This document shows, piece by piece, positions 41,951-51,885 of a stretch of 64,000 bases of DNA. A program made the translations under genes and the position numbers. The stretch is from NCBI RefSeq assembly GCF_014193895.1, contig NZ_BLZR01000001.1, positions 3,534,001 through 3,598,000 of the forward strand, written 5' to 3'. The stretch is from Clostridium fungisolvens. Lineage in GTDB: Bacteria > Bacillota > Clostridia > Clostridiales > Clostridiaceae. The notes beneath the pieces were generated by a model, which did not search any database, was not told the DNA's origin, and was given only the letters and a program-made list of their open reading frames with translations. The first letter of the stretch is position 1, and the number at the start of each line of letters is the position of its first letter.

Positions 41951-42217
41951 AAAATAGTATGTTTTAATTTTACCCTAATATTAGGATTAATAAAAGCTTT
42001 TTTTATTCTATAATAAATATTATTACTTTTAACGAGGCTTTATACATAGAAAATTAGTGTATATCCCTATTATTTACTATAACAACTTCATACTATAGAA
42101 AAAAGATTTTATATTATCTAGCTTCCAACCTTCATATTATGATAAATTTTCATCCTTGTCATGCACAATTTCATAATTTTCTCATAAAAAATCACTAAAG
42201 AATTTCTATATTGAAAC
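41951..42217. other. Gene-free stretch upstream of the DUF1292 gene
   Basis: AT-rich and without a gene. A perfect 12-base palindrome CCTAATATTAGG at 41974-41985 lies about 70 bases before the DUF1292 start and could be an operator. No promoter hexamers are convincing. The palindromic repeat copy C and the PFOR terminator follow. Confidence 0.4.
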
Positions 42218-42277
42218 TTAAGTTACACTCGTTCTATAATCACGGCTTCAGGTGATTATCTGGCACGTATAACTTAA
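42218..42277. repeat. Long palindromic repeat element, copy C
   Basis: A 60-base hairpin with two 26-base arms around an eight-base loop. The ends TTAAGTTA / TAACTTAA and the inner ATAATCAC / GTGATTAT pair perfectly, with a mismatched middle. On the plus strand the loop is GGCTTCAG between CAC and GTG; copy A has GGCTTCTG in the same context. Confidence 0.65.
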
Positions 42278-42324
42278 TAGTTGAGTTAAGAATTCTATAA
42301 GCTCATACTTTTCAAGAAAACAAA

Positions 42325-42345
42325 GGAACTAGCAGAGCTAGTTCC
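42325..42345 (-). terminator. Intrinsic terminator of the PFOR gene
   Basis: Nine-base perfect stem GGAACTAGC / GCTAGTTCC with a three-base loop, then TTTGTTTTCTT on the minus strand. Confidence 0.9.
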
Positions 42346-42360
42346 CTTATTATTATTCAA

Positions 42361-45300
42361 CTATTCTTGAGTAGCAAGTCTCTTATAGTTATCTAATCTT
42401 TCCATAGCATCTTCGTAAGTCTTTTCAAATAAAGCATCTGCAGCTTCTGGGAATGCCTTAGCAAGAGAAGCATATCTTACTTCGCCCATTAAGAATGCCT
42501 TAAAGTCAGCAGTTGGTTCCTTAGAATCAAGTGAGAATGACTTCTTTCCTTGTTCCTTAAGTGTTGGGTTGTATCTGTACATTGACCAATATCCACACTC
42601 AACAGCTTTCTTAGCTTCTAATTGGCTGTTACCCATACCAGCTTTTAATCCATGGTTTATACATGGAGCATAAGCTATTATTAATGATGGACCTGGATAA
42701 GCTTCAGCTTCAGCTATAGCTTTAAGAGTTTGGTTCTTATCTGCACCCATTGAAACTTGAGCAACATATACATAACCATAGCTCATAGCCATCATTCCAA
42801 GATCCTTCTTCTTAGTTCTCTTACCGCTAGCAGCAAATTTAGCTATTGCAGCAGTTGGAGTTGACTTAGAAGATTGTCCACCTGTATTTGAGTAAACTTC
42901 TGTATCAAATACAAGAACATTTATATCTTCTCCTGATGCAAGAACGTGATCTAATCCACCGAAACCGATGTCGTAAGCCCAACCGTCTCCACCGAAGATC
43001 CATTGTGATCTCTTAACTAAGAAATCTTTTTCTTTTAATATTTCTTTTGCTATTTCAGCAGTTTCAGTTTCTAAAGCAGCTATAACTCTATCAGCTCTGT
43101 CTCTAGTACCTTCACCGTTGTTCATGTTTTCTAACCAGTCACCTAAAACAGCCTTAGTTGTTTCACTTAAATCAGCTTCTAATGCAGATTTAACTGTTAC
43201 AGCTAATCTTTCTCTTATAGCAGCAACTCCAAGGTACATACCCATTCCAAACTCAGCATTATCTTCGAATAATGAGTTTGCCCATGCTGGACCATGTCCA
43301 AGATGATTCTTAGTGTATGGAGTTGAAGGAGCAGATCCTCCCCAAATTGATGAACATCCAGTAGCATTAGCTACCATCATTCTATCACCGTATAATTGAG
43401 TTACTAGCTTAGCGTATGGAGTTTCTCCACAACCAGCACAAGCACCTGAGAACTCAAGTAATGGTTGTTCAAATTGGCTTCCTTTTAATGTTGTCTTACT
43501 CATTGGGTTAGCTTTTGGAGCTACCTTTTCTGTTGCATATTCCCAAGCTGGAATTTCAACATGTTGTGAAGCTTGTGGCTTCATTATTAAAGCTTTTTCT
43601 GGAGCTGGACAAACTTGAGCACAGTTTCCGCATCCTGAACAGTCAAGAGGGCTTACTGCCATTGTGAATGACATTGGTTCAGCAGTCTTAAGAGCCTTAG
43701 CTGCAACTATCTTCATTCCTTCTGGAGCATTGTTCTTTTCTGTTTCACTTAATAAGAATGGTCTGATTACAGCGTGTGGACATACATATGAACATTGGTT
43801 ACATTGTATACACTTATCTGCTTGCCATTCTGGTACGTTTATAGCAATACCTCTCTTTTCGTAAGCAGCTGTACCATTTTCAAAAGTTCCGTCTTCCATT
43901 CCACCTAGGAAAGCTGATACTGGAAGTGAATCTCCTTCTTGTCTGTTCATTGGTTCAACTATCTTAGTTACGAATTCTGGCTTAACCTTAGTTTCAACAA
44001 CTTCTGCATCAACTGCATCAGCCCAGCTTGCAGGCACTTCTATAGCAACAACTGAGTCAACACCCTTGTCTATAGCAGCATTGTTCATATCAACAACGTT
44101 TTGTCCCTTCTTACCATATGAAGAAACAACTGCGTCCTTTAAGTACTTGATTGCATCTTCTACAGGGATTATGTCAGCTAGTTTGAAGAATGCTGATTGC
44201 ATTATCATGTTTATTCTTCCACCAAGACCGATTTCTTGAGCTATCTTAACAGCATTTAAAGTGTAGAACTTAATGTTGTTCTTAGCGATATATCTCTTAT
44301 AGCTTGCTGGTAATTTTTCTTCTACTTCTTCTGGTGTCCAGATAGTGTTAAGTAAGAATGATCCATTCTTCTTTAATCCATCTAGTACATTATACTTGTA
44401 CACATATGATTGGTTATGACAAGCAACGAAATCAGCTTTGTTTATTAAGTAAGGTGATTTTATAGCTTTCTTACCAAATCTTAAATGTGATACAGTTATA
44501 CCACCAGATTTCTTTGAATCATATGCAAAGTAACCTTGAGCATACATATCAGTATGGTCACCGATTATCTTTATAGCACTCTTGTTAGCACCAACAGTAC
44601 CGTCTGATCCAAGTCCCCAGAACTTACAAGCTTTAGTTCCTTCTGGAGTAGTATCTATATCAGCTGTTACAGCATCTAATGATGTATTAGTAACATCATC
44701 TACTATAGCAACTGTAAATCCATCTTTAGGCTCGTCCTTAGTTAAGTTTTCATAAACTGCAACTATATGAGCTGGAACAGTATCCTTTGAACCTAAACCA
44801 TATCTTCCTCCAACTATTACTGGAGCATTTTCTTTTCCATAGAAAGCATTCTTAACTTCTAGGAATAATGGTTCTGCAGCTGATCCTGGTTCTTTAGTTC
44901 TATCTAAAACAGCTATTTTCTTAACTGTTGAAGGTATAACCTTTAACATTCTTTCAACTGAGAATGGTCTGAATAGTCTAACCTTTACAAGACCAACTTT
45001 GTTTCCATTTGCATTTAAGTAATCTATAGTTTCTTCTACAAGGTCAGTAACTGATCCCATAGCAACTATAATTCTGTCAGCATCTGGTGCTCCATAGTAA
45101 TCGAAGCAGTGATACTCTCTACCAGTTAACTTAGTCATTTCAGCCATGTAGCCTTCAACTATTTCTGGTACTGCATCATAGAATTTATTAACAACTTCTC
45201 TTTCTTGGAAGTATACATCTGGGTTTTGTGCTGTTCCTCTTGTTACTGGATGATCAGGATTTAAAGCTCTTCTTCTGAATGCTTCTACTGCATCTGTATC

Positions 45301-45888
45301 AAGAAGTTTAGCTAATTCATCATACTCTAAAACTTCTATCTTTTGTATTTCATGTGATGTTCTGAATCCATCGAAGAAATTAACAAATGGTATTCTTGAT
45401 TTTATAGCTGTAAGGTGAGCAACTGCTGATAAATCCATAACTTCTTGTACAGAACCTTCAGCTAACATTGCAAAACCAGTTTGTCTTGCAGCCATAACGT
45501 CTTGATGGTCACCGAATATATTTAATGAATTTGCAGCTAATGCTCTAGCTGAAACATGGAATACTCCTGGTAGTAATTCACCAGCAATTTTATACATATT
45601 TGGGATCATTAATAGTAAACCTTGAGAAGCTGTAAAAGTTGTAGTTAAAGCTCCTGCTTGTAATGAACCGTGAACTGCACCAGCTGCACCAGCTTCTGAT
45701 TGCATTTCCATTACCTTTACCTTTTGTCCAAATATGTTCTTTCTTCCTTGAGCAACCCATTCATCAACATGCTCTGCCATTGGTGATGATGGTGTTATTG
45801 GGTATATAGCTGCTACGTCTGTAAATGCATATGCGATATGTGCAGCAGCAGTATTACCATCCATAGTTTTCATTTTTCTAATTGCCAT
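42361..45888 (-). CDS. nifJ: Pyruvate:ferredoxin (flavodoxin) oxidoreductase
   Basis: A 1175-residue single-chain enzyme, the full family length, converting pyruvate and CoA to acetyl-CoA, CO2 and reduced ferredoxin or flavodoxin. The N-terminus has YPITPSSPMAEHVDEW; GGRYGLGSKD lies around residue 365. Two 4Fe-4S motifs CIQCNQCSYVCPHAV and CSGCGNCAQVCPAP sit near 690-760, and the C-terminal domain has CAGCGETPYAKL, GCSSIWGG and the TPP motif GDGWAYDIG with the nearby TEVYSNTGGQSSK. Codon use is more GC-rich and optimised than neighbours, fitting a highly expressed gene. A flavodoxin and a Rex operator lie just upstream. Confidence 0.98.
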   Translation of the reverse strand: MAIRKMKTMDGNTAAAHIAYAFTDVAAIYPITPSSPMAEHVDEWVAQGRKNIFGQKVKVMEMQSEAGAAGAVHGSLQAGALTTTFTASQGLLLMIPNMYKIAGELLPGVFHVSARALAANSLNIFGDHQDVMAARQTGFAMLAEGSVQEVMDLSAVAHLTAIKSRIPFVNFFDGFRTSHEIQKIEVLEYDELAKLLDTDAVEAFRRRALNPDHPVTRGTAQNPDVYFQEREVVNKFYDAVPEIVEGYMAEMTKLTGREYHCFDYYGAPDADRIIVAMGSVTDLVEETIDYLNANGNKVGLVKVRLFRPFSVERMLKVIPSTVKKIAVLDRTKEPGSAAEPLFLEVKNAFYGKENAPVIVGGRYGLGSKDTVPAHIVAVYENLTKDEPKDGFTVAIVDDVTNTSLDAVTADIDTTPEGTKACKFWGLGSDGTVGANKSAIKIIGDHTDMYAQGYFAYDSKKSGGITVSHLRFGKKAIKSPYLINKADFVACHNQSYVYKYNVLDGLKKNGSFLLNTIWTPEEVEEKLPASYKRYIAKNNIKFYTLNAVKIAQEIGLGGRINMIMQSAFFKLADIIPVEDAIKYLKDAVVSSYGKKGQNVVDMNNAAIDKGVDSVVAIEVPASWADAVDAEVVETKVKPEFVTKIVEPMNRQEGDSLPVSAFLGGMEDGTFENGTAAYEKRGIAINVPEWQADKCIQCNQCSYVCPHAVIRPFLLSETEKNNAPEGMKIVAAKALKTAEPMSFTMAVSPLDCSGCGNCAQVCPAPEKALIMKPQASQHVEIPAWEYATEKVAPKANPMSKTTLKGSQFEQPLLEFSGACAGCGETPYAKLVTQLYGDRMMVANATGCSSIWGGSAPSTPYTKNHLGHGPAWANSLFEDNAEFGMGMYLGVAAIRERLAVTVKSALEADLSETTKAVLGDWLENMNNGEGTRDRADRVIAALETETAEIAKEILKEKDFLVKRSQWIFGGDGWAYDIGFGGLDHVLASGEDINVLVFDTEVYSNTGGQSSKSTPTAAIAKFAASGKRTKKKDLGMMAMSYGYVYVAQVSMGADKNQTLKAIAEAEAYPGPSLIIAYAPCINHGLKAGMGNSQLEAKKAVECGYWSMYRYNPTLKEQGKKSFSLDSKEPTADFKAFLMGEVRYASLAKAFPEAADALFEKTYEDAMERLDNYKRLATQE

Positions 45889-46008
45889 CGAGTTGACCCC
45901 TCTTTCTTATATTGTTTTGATAATTGTTTTGTATGATGAGTTATTCTAAAATAATAAAATTTTAGAAAAATAAGATTGACTGTTATTTTTGATTATTTAC
46001 TGAGAGTT

Positions 46009-46434
46009 CTATCTTGCAAGCTCTTTTCCTAGTTCTCTAGCTTTTCTAAGTTGCTCTTCACTAGGTGATTCTTTAACTGCAAGAATATCAACTACATTAA
46101 AACCATAATCTTTCATTCTATCTGACCAATCGATTATGAATTGACCTTCATCCCAACCGTATGATCCAAAAAGAATTAGTTTTTTGCCATTGTTAGGCAG
46201 TAACTTAAATTGGTTTATGTAAGGTTCCATCTCTTGTTGTTCTATTCTATTACTGTCCATTGATGGACTTCCAAAAGCAACTGAATCGGCATTAATAACA
46301 TCATCAACAGTAGCATCAGTTACATGTTTAATCATAACTTGTGCGCCATTTTCTTTGGCACTTGCTGCTATTGCATCTGCTAAAACTTCAACGTTTCCCC
46401 CGTTGCTCCAGTAAATTATTGATACTTTCTTCAT
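46009..46434 (-). CDS. Flavodoxin
   Basis: A 141-residue short-chain flavodoxin. The FMN phosphate loop is IYWSNGGNVEVLADAI (the usual T/SxTGNT replaced by SNGGNVE, as in clostridial flavodoxins), with FGSPSMDSNRIEQQEMEPYI and LFGSYGWDEGQFI flanking the isoalloxazine ring. A natural electron acceptor for PFOR, whose gene follows 120 bases downstream. Confidence 0.95.
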   Translation of the reverse strand: MKKVSIIYWSNGGNVEVLADAIAASAKENGAQVMIKHVTDATVDDVINADSVAFGSPSMDSNRIEQQEMEPYINQFKLLPNNGKKLILFGSYGWDEGQFIIDWSDRMKDYGFNVVDILAVKESPSEEQLRKARELGKELAR

Positions 46435-46454
46435 CGTAACAGCACCTCATTCGC

Positions 46455-46472
46455 TTGTTAAATTCTTAACAA
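46455..46472 (-). promoter_or_regulatory. Rex operator upstream of flavodoxin/PFOR
   Basis: TTGTTAAATTCTTAACAA, a perfect 18-base palindrome with the form TTGTTAA-N4-TTAACAA known for the NADH/NAD-sensing repressor Rex in clostridia. It lies between the -10 box and the flavodoxin start codon, where a bound repressor would block transcription. Rex usually controls fermentation and electron-transfer genes. Confidence 0.82.
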
Positions 46473-46512
46473 CTTGTTGTGGCTACAAATTCTGCCCTTT
46501 GTCCACATAAAT

Positions 46513-46540
46513 ATTATACAGTATGGAAATTATTTTTCAA
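46513..46540 (-). promoter_or_regulatory. Sigma-A promoter of flavodoxin
   Basis: TTGAAA, 16 bases, TATAAT on the minus strand; transcription should start about 70 bases before the ATG and run through the Rex operator. The rest of the gap to murG (46541-46705) holds nothing I can identify. Confidence 0.75.
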
Positions 46541-46705
46541 GTTTCATATTTTAATATATTTCGTAAATTTATTCATGCAGAGCACAAACCAGTATAATAC
46601 CACCTATTTTCATTACAAAATCCCTTATTTGCTTGTTAATACTAATTATTCTATTTTATCGAACTATTTTTTAAATTTTCTCTCAATTCCGCATTTTTGG
46701 AAAAA

Positions 46706-47788
46706 TTATTTTTTCTCTTTAACACAATTCATTATTACTGCAACTATATTAGATACTCCGTCCTTACCCTTACTCTCACGCATATTGCTTATATATTTAT
46801 TTCTGTCATTTTTTAATATCTCCAGTTGCTCTAAAAGTTTTTCTTTTGTTAGCTCTTCATCCTCTATAACAAGACTATATCCGTTTTCCTTAAATGACCT
46901 CGCATTTAAAACCTGATCTCCTCTGCTAACCTTTGCTGATAACGGAATGAGAATATTAGGTTTTTTTAAAGCTAGTATTTCAAATATTACATTTGCTCCT
47001 GCTCTTGAAATAATATAATCTGCGGCATTCATTAAATGTGGCAACTCTTCAGAGACATACTCAAACTGAACATATCCCTTTATATCTTTACAAGATGAAT
47101 CAAAGTTCCCTTTTCCGCATATATGAATAATATTGTATTTTACTACCAACTCTTTTAATGAACTTCTTATAGTTTCATTTATTACTTTTGACCCAAGGCT
47201 TCCACCTATAACAAATAGTACCGGTTTATTATCATTAAATCCACACAATCTCTTTCCTTTTATAGCACTGCCTTCAAATAATTCTTTTCTTATAGGCGTG
47301 CCTGTATAAACACCTTTGTTATCTTTTATATATTTTAGACTCTCTGAAAAAGTTACACAGAGCTTATTGCAAAATGGCGCTGCAAGCTTATTAGCAAGCC
47401 CAGGAGTTATATCTGATTCATGAGATACCACTGGTATTTTTTTAATTGATGCGGCTATAACAACAGGAACAGTAACAAATCCTCCCTTAGAGAACACTAT
47501 ATCTGGTTTTTCTTTTGTTATTATTTTATAAGCCTCTACCATTCCTTTTACTACCTTAAATGGATCCGAGAAATTTTTCACATCAAAATATCTCCTAAGC
47601 TTACCACTAGATATCCCAAAGTACTCCATATTAGAGGAGTTTTTTATTATATCTTTCTCTATCCCATCTTTACTTCCTATGTATTTTATATCAAAGTTTT
47701 CTTTCATCAGCTCAGGTACTAGCGCAAGGTTAGGAGTTACATGTCCTGCAGTTCCTCCACCAGTCATAATTATTTTATATTTTTCCAA
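46706..47788 (-). CDS. murG: UDP-GlcNAc:undecaprenyl-PP-MurNAc-pentapeptide GlcNAc transferase MurG
   Basis: A 360-residue GT-B glycosyltransferase making lipid II on the inner face of the membrane. Motifs are MTGGGTAGHVTPNLAL, FSKGGFVTVPVVIAA, HESDITPGLAN, FVIGGSLGS and the UDP-binding SRAGANVIFEILALKKPNILIPLS. The start is a TTG eight bases after AAGGGG. It stands outside the usual division and cell-wall cluster, as in several clostridia. Confidence 0.95.
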   Translation of the reverse strand: MEKYKIIMTGGGTAGHVTPNLALVPELMKENFDIKYIGSKDGIEKDIIKNSSNMEYFGISSGKLRRYFDVKNFSDPFKVVKGMVEAYKIITKEKPDIVFSKGGFVTVPVVIAASIKKIPVVSHESDITPGLANKLAAPFCNKLCVTFSESLKYIKDNKGVYTGTPIRKELFEGSAIKGKRLCGFNDNKPVLFVIGGSLGSKVINETIRSSLKELVVKYNIIHICGKGNFDSSCKDIKGYVQFEYVSEELPHLMNAADYIISRAGANVIFEILALKKPNILIPLSAKVSRGDQVLNARSFKENGYSLVIEDEELTKEKLLEQLEILKNDRNKYISNMRESKGKDGVSNIVAVIMNCVKEKK

Positions 47789-48024
47789 AAAATCATCCCC
47801 TTAAATTTTTCCCTAATTGAATTATAGCCAACTATATTATATTAAAATCAGTTAAAAAGATGAACTAGATTTTTTAATATAGACTTAATTAATTACTTTT
47901 ATACCATCAATATTATAATATCAATTTATAACATTAAGGACAAAATATTATTGTGTTCTTAAACATTGTCTAAAGCTAATTAAAAAATATAACAACACAG
48001 TTAATTAAATGGGAGGTGTATTAT

Positions 48025-48207
48025 ATGGCTCAAAAGGTATTGATACCAGAATCTAAGAACGGATTGTCTAAATTTAAATATGAAGTCGCTAATGAACTTG
48101 GGGTTCAATTTTCAGACTATAATGGAACTATTTCTGCAAACCAATGTGGGAAGGTTGGTGGAGAAATGGTAAAGAGAATGGTTGAACAGTATGAAAAAAG
48201 TTTATAA
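48025..48207 (+). CDS. Alpha/beta-type small acid-soluble spore protein
   Basis: A 60-residue DNA-coating spore protein. It has the GPR protease cleavage region KFKYEVANELGV and the conserved NGTISANQCGKVGGEMVKRMVEQYE. It protects spore DNA and is degraded at germination. The ATG at 48025 follows GGGAGGTG at six bases. It should depend on the forespore factor sigma-G, but I could not assign a clear promoter in 47789-48015. Confidence 0.95.
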   Translation: MAQKVLIPESKNGLSKFKYEVANELGVQFSDYNGTISANQCGKVGGEMVKRMVEQYEKSL

Positions 48208-48215
48208 TTTTCAAA

Positions 48216-48253
48216 GCAACAGGGATACGATAAGCATATCGCACCCCTGTTTA
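48216..48253. terminator. Bidirectional terminator between the SASP gene and recJ
   Basis: Stem of about 15 pairs, AACAGGGATACGATA against TATCGCACCCCTGTT (G-T pairs allowed) with a four-base loop. It separates two convergent genes. Confidence 0.7.
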
Positions 48254-50029
48254 TCATAGTCTAATACTTTTAATTATCGCTTGAATACTTCTATTACCGT
48301 TATACTCATTTACAGAAGGATAAAAAAGGAAATCCATTTTAAAGTTACAAAATGAAGTATCTAAAGCCCTAAGAAATTCATTTTCTCCATATTTATCGAT
48401 GAATTGCTCTTTAAATTCTTCATATTTATTAAAGCAAATTCCATCCATGCTATAATTGCTACCAAGCATCTTAAACCTAAACTTTAATATATTCTTTTCT
48501 TTCCCTATAGTCCATATTCTAAGAGTTTCCACAGACTTTTCTCCAAACAAAGGAGTATTATTCCCTTTTCCAAATGGCTCAAGCTTCTCTAATTCATCTA
48601 CAACTTGTTCATTTACATATGCTAAAGGAAGTCGCAAGTCAATTCGAACTTTTGGAACTATATCTTCATCCTTTAGCTTACAGCTTTCTAGCAACTTTTC
48701 TCTAAGTTTAGGTATATTCTCTTCCTTAACTGATAATCCTGCTGCCATTGGATGGCCACCAAACTTATCCAACAATTCTTTGCAATTGGATAATTCCTCA
48801 AACATATTATATTCTTCTATAGATCTTCCTGATCCTTTAGCCATTTCTTTTCCTTGCGTCAAAATCAAAGCCGGAACATTATACTTTTCTCTAATTCTAC
48901 CAGCTACAATACCCGCAATACTTTCATGAATTCTATCATTATAAACTACTAACACCTTATCTTTTTCCATATGATTTCTTAAAATTTGCTCTTCAATTAG
49001 CTCAACACTCTCAGTAGTCATTTCTTGTCTTCTTTGATTTAATTCATGTAGTTCTTTTGCAAGTTCAGATGCTCTATCATTCTCATTTGTAATAAGCAGC
49101 TCAACTGACAAATCAGCGGTTTCTAATCTACCAGTAGCATTTACGCAAGGTCCTATTATAAATCCTAGATGATATGCTCCTACAACCTTACCATCTAGAT
49201 TAGTTTGCTTCATCAAAGCTTTCAAGCCTATGTTTTTAGTATTATTAATTCTTTTTAAACCTTCTTTTACTAGTATCCTATTTTCATCTATTAAATCAAC
49301 CACATCACATACAGTAGCTATAGCTGCAAATTCAAGTAAATCATAAGCCTTATTGTTTGAAATCCCCAAAGCTTCGTATAAGCACTGAACTAATTTAAAC
49401 GCTACCCCAGCACCACATAGCTTTTTAAATGGATATTTACAATCATTTCTTTTAGGATTAACAACTGCATCTGCATTAGGGAACTTCTCAATGGTAGTCC
49501 CATCATCCTCTTTAAAAATCGGAATATCATGGTGATCAGTAATTATTACATCCATTCCTAGAGACTTAGCTAAATCTACCTGCTCAAAAGCAGCAATTCC
49601 ATTATCGCAGGTTAATATTAACTCATATCCCTCTTCCTTTAACCTTCTTATTCTATTACTATTCATTCCATAACCTTCGTCTTCTCGGTTAGGGATATAA
49701 TAATTATAGTTTGCATTACAGTTCTTTAATGCATTATTTAAAATTACTGTGCTGTTGACACCATCACAATCATAATCTCCATATATTATAATTTTTCTAT
49801 TATTTTCAATAGCAAGCTTTATCATAGCTACTGCTTTATCCATATCTTTCATAAGGTGCGCATCATACAAATCATTTAGCTCGCCATATAAAAATTTCTC
49901 AGCCTGCCTTACATTAGTTATATCTCTATTTACCAACAATCTCGCAGTGAATTGGCTTATATTTAGTTCCTTTATAAGCTTATTTGCATCTGCAATTCCT
50001 TTATTTATCAAAAGCCAATTTTCACTCAT
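48254..50029 (-). CDS. recJ: Single-stranded-DNA-specific exonuclease RecJ
   Basis: A 591-residue DHH-family 5'-3' exonuclease. Metal-binding motifs are IIYGDYDCDGVNS near residue 85, DHHDIP near 155 and GGHPMAAGLSV near 435 (DHHA1). The ATG at 50029 follows TGGAG at six bases; the open frame runs a few codons further upstream into the M16 gene. It is the last gene of the parE-parC-pfpI-M16-recJ run. Confidence 0.93.
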   Translation of the reverse strand: MSENWLLINKGIADANKLIKELNISQFTARLLVNRDITNVRQAEKFLYGELNDLYDAHLMKDMDKAVAMIKLAIENNRKIIIYGDYDCDGVNSTVILNNALKNCNANYNYYIPNREDEGYGMNSNRIRRLKEEGYELILTCDNGIAAFEQVDLAKSLGMDVIITDHHDIPIFKEDDGTTIEKFPNADAVVNPKRNDCKYPFKKLCGAGVAFKLVQCLYEALGISNNKAYDLLEFAAIATVCDVVDLIDENRILVKEGLKRINNTKNIGLKALMKQTNLDGKVVGAYHLGFIIGPCVNATGRLETADLSVELLITNENDRASELAKELHELNQRRQEMTTESVELIEEQILRNHMEKDKVLVVYNDRIHESIAGIVAGRIREKYNVPALILTQGKEMAKGSGRSIEEYNMFEELSNCKELLDKFGGHPMAAGLSVKEENIPKLREKLLESCKLKDEDIVPKVRIDLRLPLAYVNEQVVDELEKLEPFGKGNNTPLFGEKSVETLRIWTIGKEKNILKFRFKMLGSNYSMDGICFNKYEEFKEQFIDKYGENEFLRALDTSFCNFKMDFLFYPSVNEYNGNRSIQAIIKSIRL

Positions 50030-50040
50030 ATATATCTCCA

Positions 50041-51252
50041 TTACCAAAGTACTTGCTTTGAAGGGTTCACAAATACTTTCTTTATCACGTTAATTATATC
50101 TTTCTTACTAATTTCGTATTCAAATTCTAACTCATCGAAAACCATTTTACCTCTTTTGTACATAAGTTCGTAGATTGTGAGCCTATTTGCTAGCACAATA
50201 CTCTTTTCTAATTCTAGAGCACGCTTAAGTTTCAATCTCTTTATTAAATAATTAATATCAGCTTGTGTTAGCGTATTAAAATCACCAACTACATTATCAA
50301 CAAGCAAATCTATGATATTAAGACATCTATCCACACTATTTTTAGATGTACTACAGTTAATAGAAAGCAACTTTATATTAGCTTCATTTTTCACAGCGCT
50401 GAATATCTCATATGCCAATCCACCTTTTGTTCTAACCTTATCAAACAATCTAGAACTTACACCTTCACCAAACCACATATTAAATATTCTAAGAGCTTCC
50501 ACTTCTTTTGCGTCTAACATACTTATATCATATATATATTGTATTTTTGCTCCCTCAAATCCACTAACTTCCTTATAGTAAAGCCCTGAACTTATAGACT
50601 CACTGTTATCTACCGCTTTACTATATTCTCCTTTAAAATTAGAAAATATATTTTCAACTACTGTTTTTATATCCTCAAAAGAAATACTAGTAACTACTGA
50701 AATGACACAGTTTTCCGGCACATAGTATTTTTTGTAAAACCTTTTTAAATCATCTATATGGATTTCTTTTATTGAAGATTCAGTGCCGATGATAATATCT
50801 TTTAGCCTTTTTCTTTCATATGAATTATAAAACAACTCATCTTCACAATACTGGCTAAAATCTTCCTTCCATTCATTAAATTCTTGTATTATTACTTCCA
50901 TCTCTTCCTTAAATCCAGCTTCACTTAAAGCAGGATTTAGTATTATATCAGCATATAAAGAGAAAGCTTCAACAAAATCTTCATTAGAGGAAGTTCCGTA
51001 ATAAATACAATATGGAAAATTTGTCATTGCATTATTAAATCCCAAAAGTCTATCGCATTTCAAATTAATTTCATCTTCATCTAGAGTAGTTGTTCCCTTA
51101 AATAGCATATGTTCAAGTGCATGTGCGGTTCCAAGCTTGAAACCCACTTCTGCATTAGCACCAGCTTCAAACCCAATACAAAATGAAGTTACATAAGATT
51201 CTCTATGTTCATATAAGAGCCTAACTCCATTATTTAAAACAAACTTTTCCAT
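50041..51252 (-). CDS. M16 family zinc peptidase
   Basis: A 403-residue insulinase/processing-peptidase-like protein. The inverted zinc motif HALEHMLFKG (HxxEH) is at about residue 46, with the downstream zinc Glu in EVIIQEFNEWKED. The second M16 half carries a glycine-rich GLAYEIFSA segment. No signal peptide, so probably cytoplasmic. The natural substrate of this class in Firmicutes is mostly unknown. The start follows TTGGAGG. Confidence 0.9.
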   Translation of the reverse strand: MEKFVLNNGVRLLYEHRESYVTSFCIGFEAGANAEVGFKLGTAHALEHMLFKGTTTLDEDEINLKCDRLLGFNNAMTNFPYCIYYGTSSNEDFVEAFSLYADIILNPALSEAGFKEEMEVIIQEFNEWKEDFSQYCEDELFYNSYERKRLKDIIIGTESSIKEIHIDDLKRFYKKYYVPENCVISVVTSISFEDIKTVVENIFSNFKGEYSKAVDNSESISSGLYYKEVSGFEGAKIQYIYDISMLDAKEVEALRIFNMWFGEGVSSRLFDKVRTKGGLAYEIFSAVKNEANIKLLSINCSTSKNSVDRCLNIIDLLVDNVVGDFNTLTQADINYLIKRLKLKRALELEKSIVLANRLTIYELMYKRGKMVFDELEFEYEISKKDIINVIKKVFVNPSKQVLW

Positions 51253-51278
51253 AAAAACCTCCAAAAGAAAATTTAAAA

Positions 51279-51304
51279 GTTCCTAGAGGATCCCCTCTAG
51301 GAAC
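51279..51304 (-). terminator. Intrinsic terminator after the DJ-1/PfpI gene
   Basis: Perfect 11-base stem GTTCCTAGAGG / CCTCTAGGAAC with a four-base loop followed by TTTTAAATTTTC on the minus strand. It would separate parE-parC-pfpI from M16-recJ. Confidence 0.85.
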
Positions 51305-51309
51305 AAATA

Positions 51310-51870
51310 CTATTGGCTAAGTAGAAAATTAAACATCATACCTTCTTTTAAATCATTAGCTTCTTGTTCATATCCTAGTTTCTCTAGAAGTTTGAATGCA
51401 AAAGGCAATGTAGTAGCTGGCCCTCTACTTGTTATTATGTTTCCATCTACCACAACTAGCTCATCTTTATAAATACAGTGCTCTAATTGCTTATCAAACG
51501 ATGGATATGAAGTTAATAGCTTACCGTCAATTATTCCTGCTTTAGCTAAAACGATTGGTGCAGCACAAATTGCTGCAACAATTTTTCCGGAAGCATAGTA
51601 ATCTTTAACAAGCTCAATAACTCTTATATTTTCTTTAAGATTAGAAGCTCCTGGCATACCTCCTGGCAAAACTATAGCATCATAGCTATTTAAATCTTCA
51701 TTTTCTAAAGTCATATCCGCCAATACTAATATATCATGAGATCCAGATACCTCTTTATCTTTAATGCTGCATGTTTGACACTCTACATTTGCTCTTCTAA
51801 GTACGTCAACTACAGTAAGCGCTTCAATTTCTTCAAAACCTTCCGCTAGTAATACCAATACCTTTTTCAT
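51310..51870 (-). CDS. DJ-1/PfpI family protein
   Basis: A 186-residue class I glutamine amidotransferase-like protein. FEEIEALTVVDVLRRA near residue 15 contains the conserved Glu, and the nucleophile Cys is in VAAICAAPIVLAKAG near 105. It resembles the YajL/DJ-1 branch. Proposed roles (glyoxalase, deglycase, chaperone) are debated. It follows parC by 15 bases. Confidence 0.92.
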   Translation of the reverse strand: MKKVLVLLAEGFEEIEALTVVDVLRRANVECQTCSIKDKEVSGSHDILVLADMTLENEDLNSYDAIVLPGGMPGASNLKENIRVIELVKDYYASGKIVAAICAAPIVLAKAGIIDGKLLTSYPSFDKQLEHCIYKDELVVVDGNIITSRGPATTLPFAFKLLEKLGYEQEANDLKEGMMFNFLLSQ

Positions 51871-51885
51871 ATAACTTCTAACCTC

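Noticed and set aside
46479..46916. Plus-strand open frame of 145 codons between the flavodoxin and murG genes
   Set aside because: It overlaps the 3' end of murG on the opposite strand, is hydrophobic by AT bias, and has no ribosome binding site.
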